Assembly (NCBI GenBank): GCA_015227615.1
Contig: JAALGZ010000025.1
Span: 62,001 to 126,000, forward strand
DNA from: Labyrinthula sp. Ha
Taxonomy: Eukaryota > Sar > Bigyra > Labyrinthulida > Labyrinthulaceae
Direction: 5' to 3'
DNA: 64,000 nt
The notes under the pieces were generated by a model. The model was not told where the DNA came from. It did no database searches and saw nothing but the letters and a program-made list of their open reading frames with translations. A program made the position numbers and the translations under genes. Below are positions 61,777-64,000 of the stretch, in pieces; positions within the stretch are counted from its first letter, which is position 1, and every line of letters starts with the position of its first letter.

Positions 61777-64000
61777 CTAATGAAAATTATTAAATAACCT
61801 TTTAAAGAAGTTATTTCTCTTTTTAGTAGGTTTAAGAATAACTTCTCTGTTGGCATCAAGAACTTCGAAATCCTCAATGATTCTGTTTCTAAACTTTGGT
61901 ATTATAATTTCAAGTAAGTTATTCAAATATTCTTTTCGATTACTTTGAACGAAAGTGAAAGCTATAGATTTTTCACTTGATATAAAAATATCAATAACAT
62001 ATTCTGTTCCAAAAATCATACGTGCAAAACCTTTATACATAAAACTTTGAGTAATTTCTTCTTGTGATTTACACAAGTCTACAAGAATAACAAAAGTAGA
62101 TAAAAGAAGAAACCTTCCAAAAACAAGTTTAATATCACTCTTAAAAGAAGGTTTTATTTTTGATCTCTTTAGCTCAGGAAGTAATTCAGGAAGAATAAAC
62201 ATATCATTTTCTATTTCTACAGGTATCAAAACCAAACTATTCAAAGCCAAACTTAAAATATATTTCTTTTCTTTATCAGAATATTCTTTTAATAAAATAT
62301 TAAAAAGTTCTTTATTTAATTTTCCTTTATCAACATAAATTCTATATAAAGAAAATTTATTACTTGGAATTCTAAAAGCAAGTTCATGAAAATTTGGATC
62401 TCTGATAAACTTACCTAAAGCTTGAGCAAGATAAGAAGGTGCAAAAAATATAAAGTTTTCATCTGCTTCCAAATCTAAATCAGGAAAATAACAAATTAAA
62501 CCAGCTTTTGAATATATTCTAAGCATCTGTTCAACTTCCCAATCATTGAAACCACAAGAATAAGATCTATCTTCAAAATCTTTCAAAGTCATAATATTTG
62601 TTTGTTCTCGACAATTATCCAGGAAAAGAATGTCTGCGGTTCCTAATTCAAAGTTAAGAAAGTTTTCTTTCTTTATTCCAGCTGCTCCAGAAACAAGACT
62701 TTTTATTTTATCTTTTATATCTTTTTTCTCTTGAGAATCTAATTTTGAATTCTCAATAGGAAAGAAAATATTCATATCATTTTTCAACATATTTAACTCA
62801 GAAGAAAGATTTTCAACAAAGTCTTGAAGTTTATTTTGTATTTTTTCTAGATTTGTATCATCATTCTTTCTTTTATATCTTTTTAAATAAGTACCAATAA
62901 AAATAACTGGTGCTTTTTCTGTATTTCTTAAAATACTTTCACACCAAAATTTTAATCTATATAAATCATATTCAGATATTTTTGTCATATTAAAAACTAG
63001 AAAATAAAGTGAATTAGAATTCATAAAAATATGATGAACAGAAGAAAATATTTCTTGTCCACCAAAATCATAAACGCGAAAATAAACATCACTTGTAGCA
63101 AAACCATACCTATTTGTTTTCATATCTTCAATAAACGTTTCATCAGAAACTGTTCTTGAAAGAAGTTCTTTTTCAAAATCAAGTTTATATTTTGTTTCAA
63201 CTTCTTGATTTGGATCAAAATCATAATAAACAACACGAGGAAGACTATTTTTTACTCTTTGAACACTTAGTTCATATTTAGATATTGAATTCCAGTTATA
63301 AACATTTGGATGTACTGAAAATATATCAATATCATTCAAAACTAAAGTTGAATTGTTATCAAATAAAAAACTTTTGTCAAATAAACTTCTTATGGTAGAA
63401 GTTTTTCCAACTCTTCCATCACCCATAAAAAGAACTTGACATTCATTTAAAATAGTTCGGTTATTGTATCGATCCTTTAGCTTTAATGAAACATAACTTT
63501 TCATTCTTTCTTCTAATTTTTTACTATTGAATTTATTTTTTCCAAGTTCAAATAACAAAAGTGAAGAATGATTATCAAGTAAATCTTGAACTTCATTCTT
63601 GTTTTCTTCAATATTTGTTTCAGCAACTCGCAAACTAAAACTCAAAAGAAAACAAAAATACACATAAACTTCAACAAAACAGGCAAATTTTCCAAACACT
63701 GTTTTGTTAAATTGGTAATTTCTGGGTTTTGAAAGCTCAAATTATCTTCTTCAATACTAGAAATAAAGAAAAGAAGAGAGAATACAAAACACTTATCAAA
63801 GTGTTCATTCTTGAAACTTCTTTCAATATTTTAACAAGTGTTTCTTCTTTGATATTATTTTTCATGAAACTAATATTTAACATAAATAAAAACTTTACCT
63901 TATTAACTTTATTTTTTGTCCTTTTAAAAACTGAGAAAGAGAATTATCTTTTGGAATATTGCACAAATTAAAACTAAAACATAAAAACAAAAATAAATAT
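61777..64000 (-). CDS. LRR-Roc-COR GTPase, paralogue 2 (partial, runs off window)
   Basis: A close paralogue of the gene at 4947-7452. The visible exons are 63973-63899 (75 nt), 63869-63786 (84 nt), 63756-63664 (93 nt) and 63634-61777, identical in length to exons 4-6 of the first copy. They are separated by phase-2 GT-AG introns of 29 nt (63898-63870, 63785-63757, 63663-63635). A further acceptor is at 63974 and the 5' exons lie beyond the window edge. The Roc P-loop GDGRVGKTS and DFGGQE are present, and the G4 position again reads GTYLKR. The two proteins are nearly alike through Roc and COR, then diverge sharply after KPSFKSDIK. This copy ends in a longer tail with a basic KPTKKRNNFFKRLFNNFH end. 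No kinase domain. Confidence 0.85.

Noticed and set aside
1-64000. CRISPR arrays, bacterial operons or ribosome binding sites
   Set aside because: Introns, tRNA layout and gene content show eukaryotic nuclear DNA. No regularly spaced repeat array was seen.

Overview
This window is nuclear DNA of a unicellular eukaryote. It is AT-rich and gene-poor. The genes are eukaryotic (an NF-Y subunit C histone-fold protein, a mitochondrial ribosomal protein with a presequence, LRR-Roc-COR GTPases, a lone Pol III tRNA-Glu), they use the standard code (TAA, TAG and TGA all end genes), and they carry GT-AG introns. Most introns are ultrashort: 28-29 nt in the Roco genes, 30 and 33 nt in the uS15m gene and 36 or 39 nt in a PfkB-family kinase gene. 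One of 108 nt sits in the NF-YC gene. The lineage cannot be fixed from this sequence; a protist with functional mitochondria is the safest reading.

Layout. 1-2050: somewhat less AT-rich DNA with integrase-like fossil fragments. 4947-7452 (minus): complete LRR-Roc-COR gene. About 9600-11200: decayed reverse-transcriptase-like traces. 13206-14207 (minus): PfkB sugar/nucleoside kinase. 14.2-23.6 kb: desert, with degraded coding-like traces at 16.1-17.3 kb. 23.6-26.9 kb: gene island with tRNA-Glu(CUC), NF-YC, uS15m and a large unknown protein. 31.7-33.7 kb: unknown 561-aa gene with a possible small gene or 5' exons before it. 38.5-42.8 kb: second gene island with two related membrane proteins, a basic protein and a DUF445 membrane protein. 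43.8-54.7 kb: two nested hAT DNA transposons. 54.7-61.7 kb: desert with weak retroelement-like traces. 61777-64000 (minus): second LRR-Roc-COR gene, running off the right edge.

Genes sit in tight islands (convergent neighbours 10 and 25 bp apart) separated by kilobases with no recognisable genes. No metabolic operon or single pathway links them. The most notable structures are: one leucine-rich repeat per exon in the Roco genes, all separated by phase-2 introns of 28-29 nt; a near-complete Roco duplication 57 kb away with a diverged C-terminus; and a hAT element inserted into another hAT element, shown by matched terminal repeats and an 8-bp target duplication.
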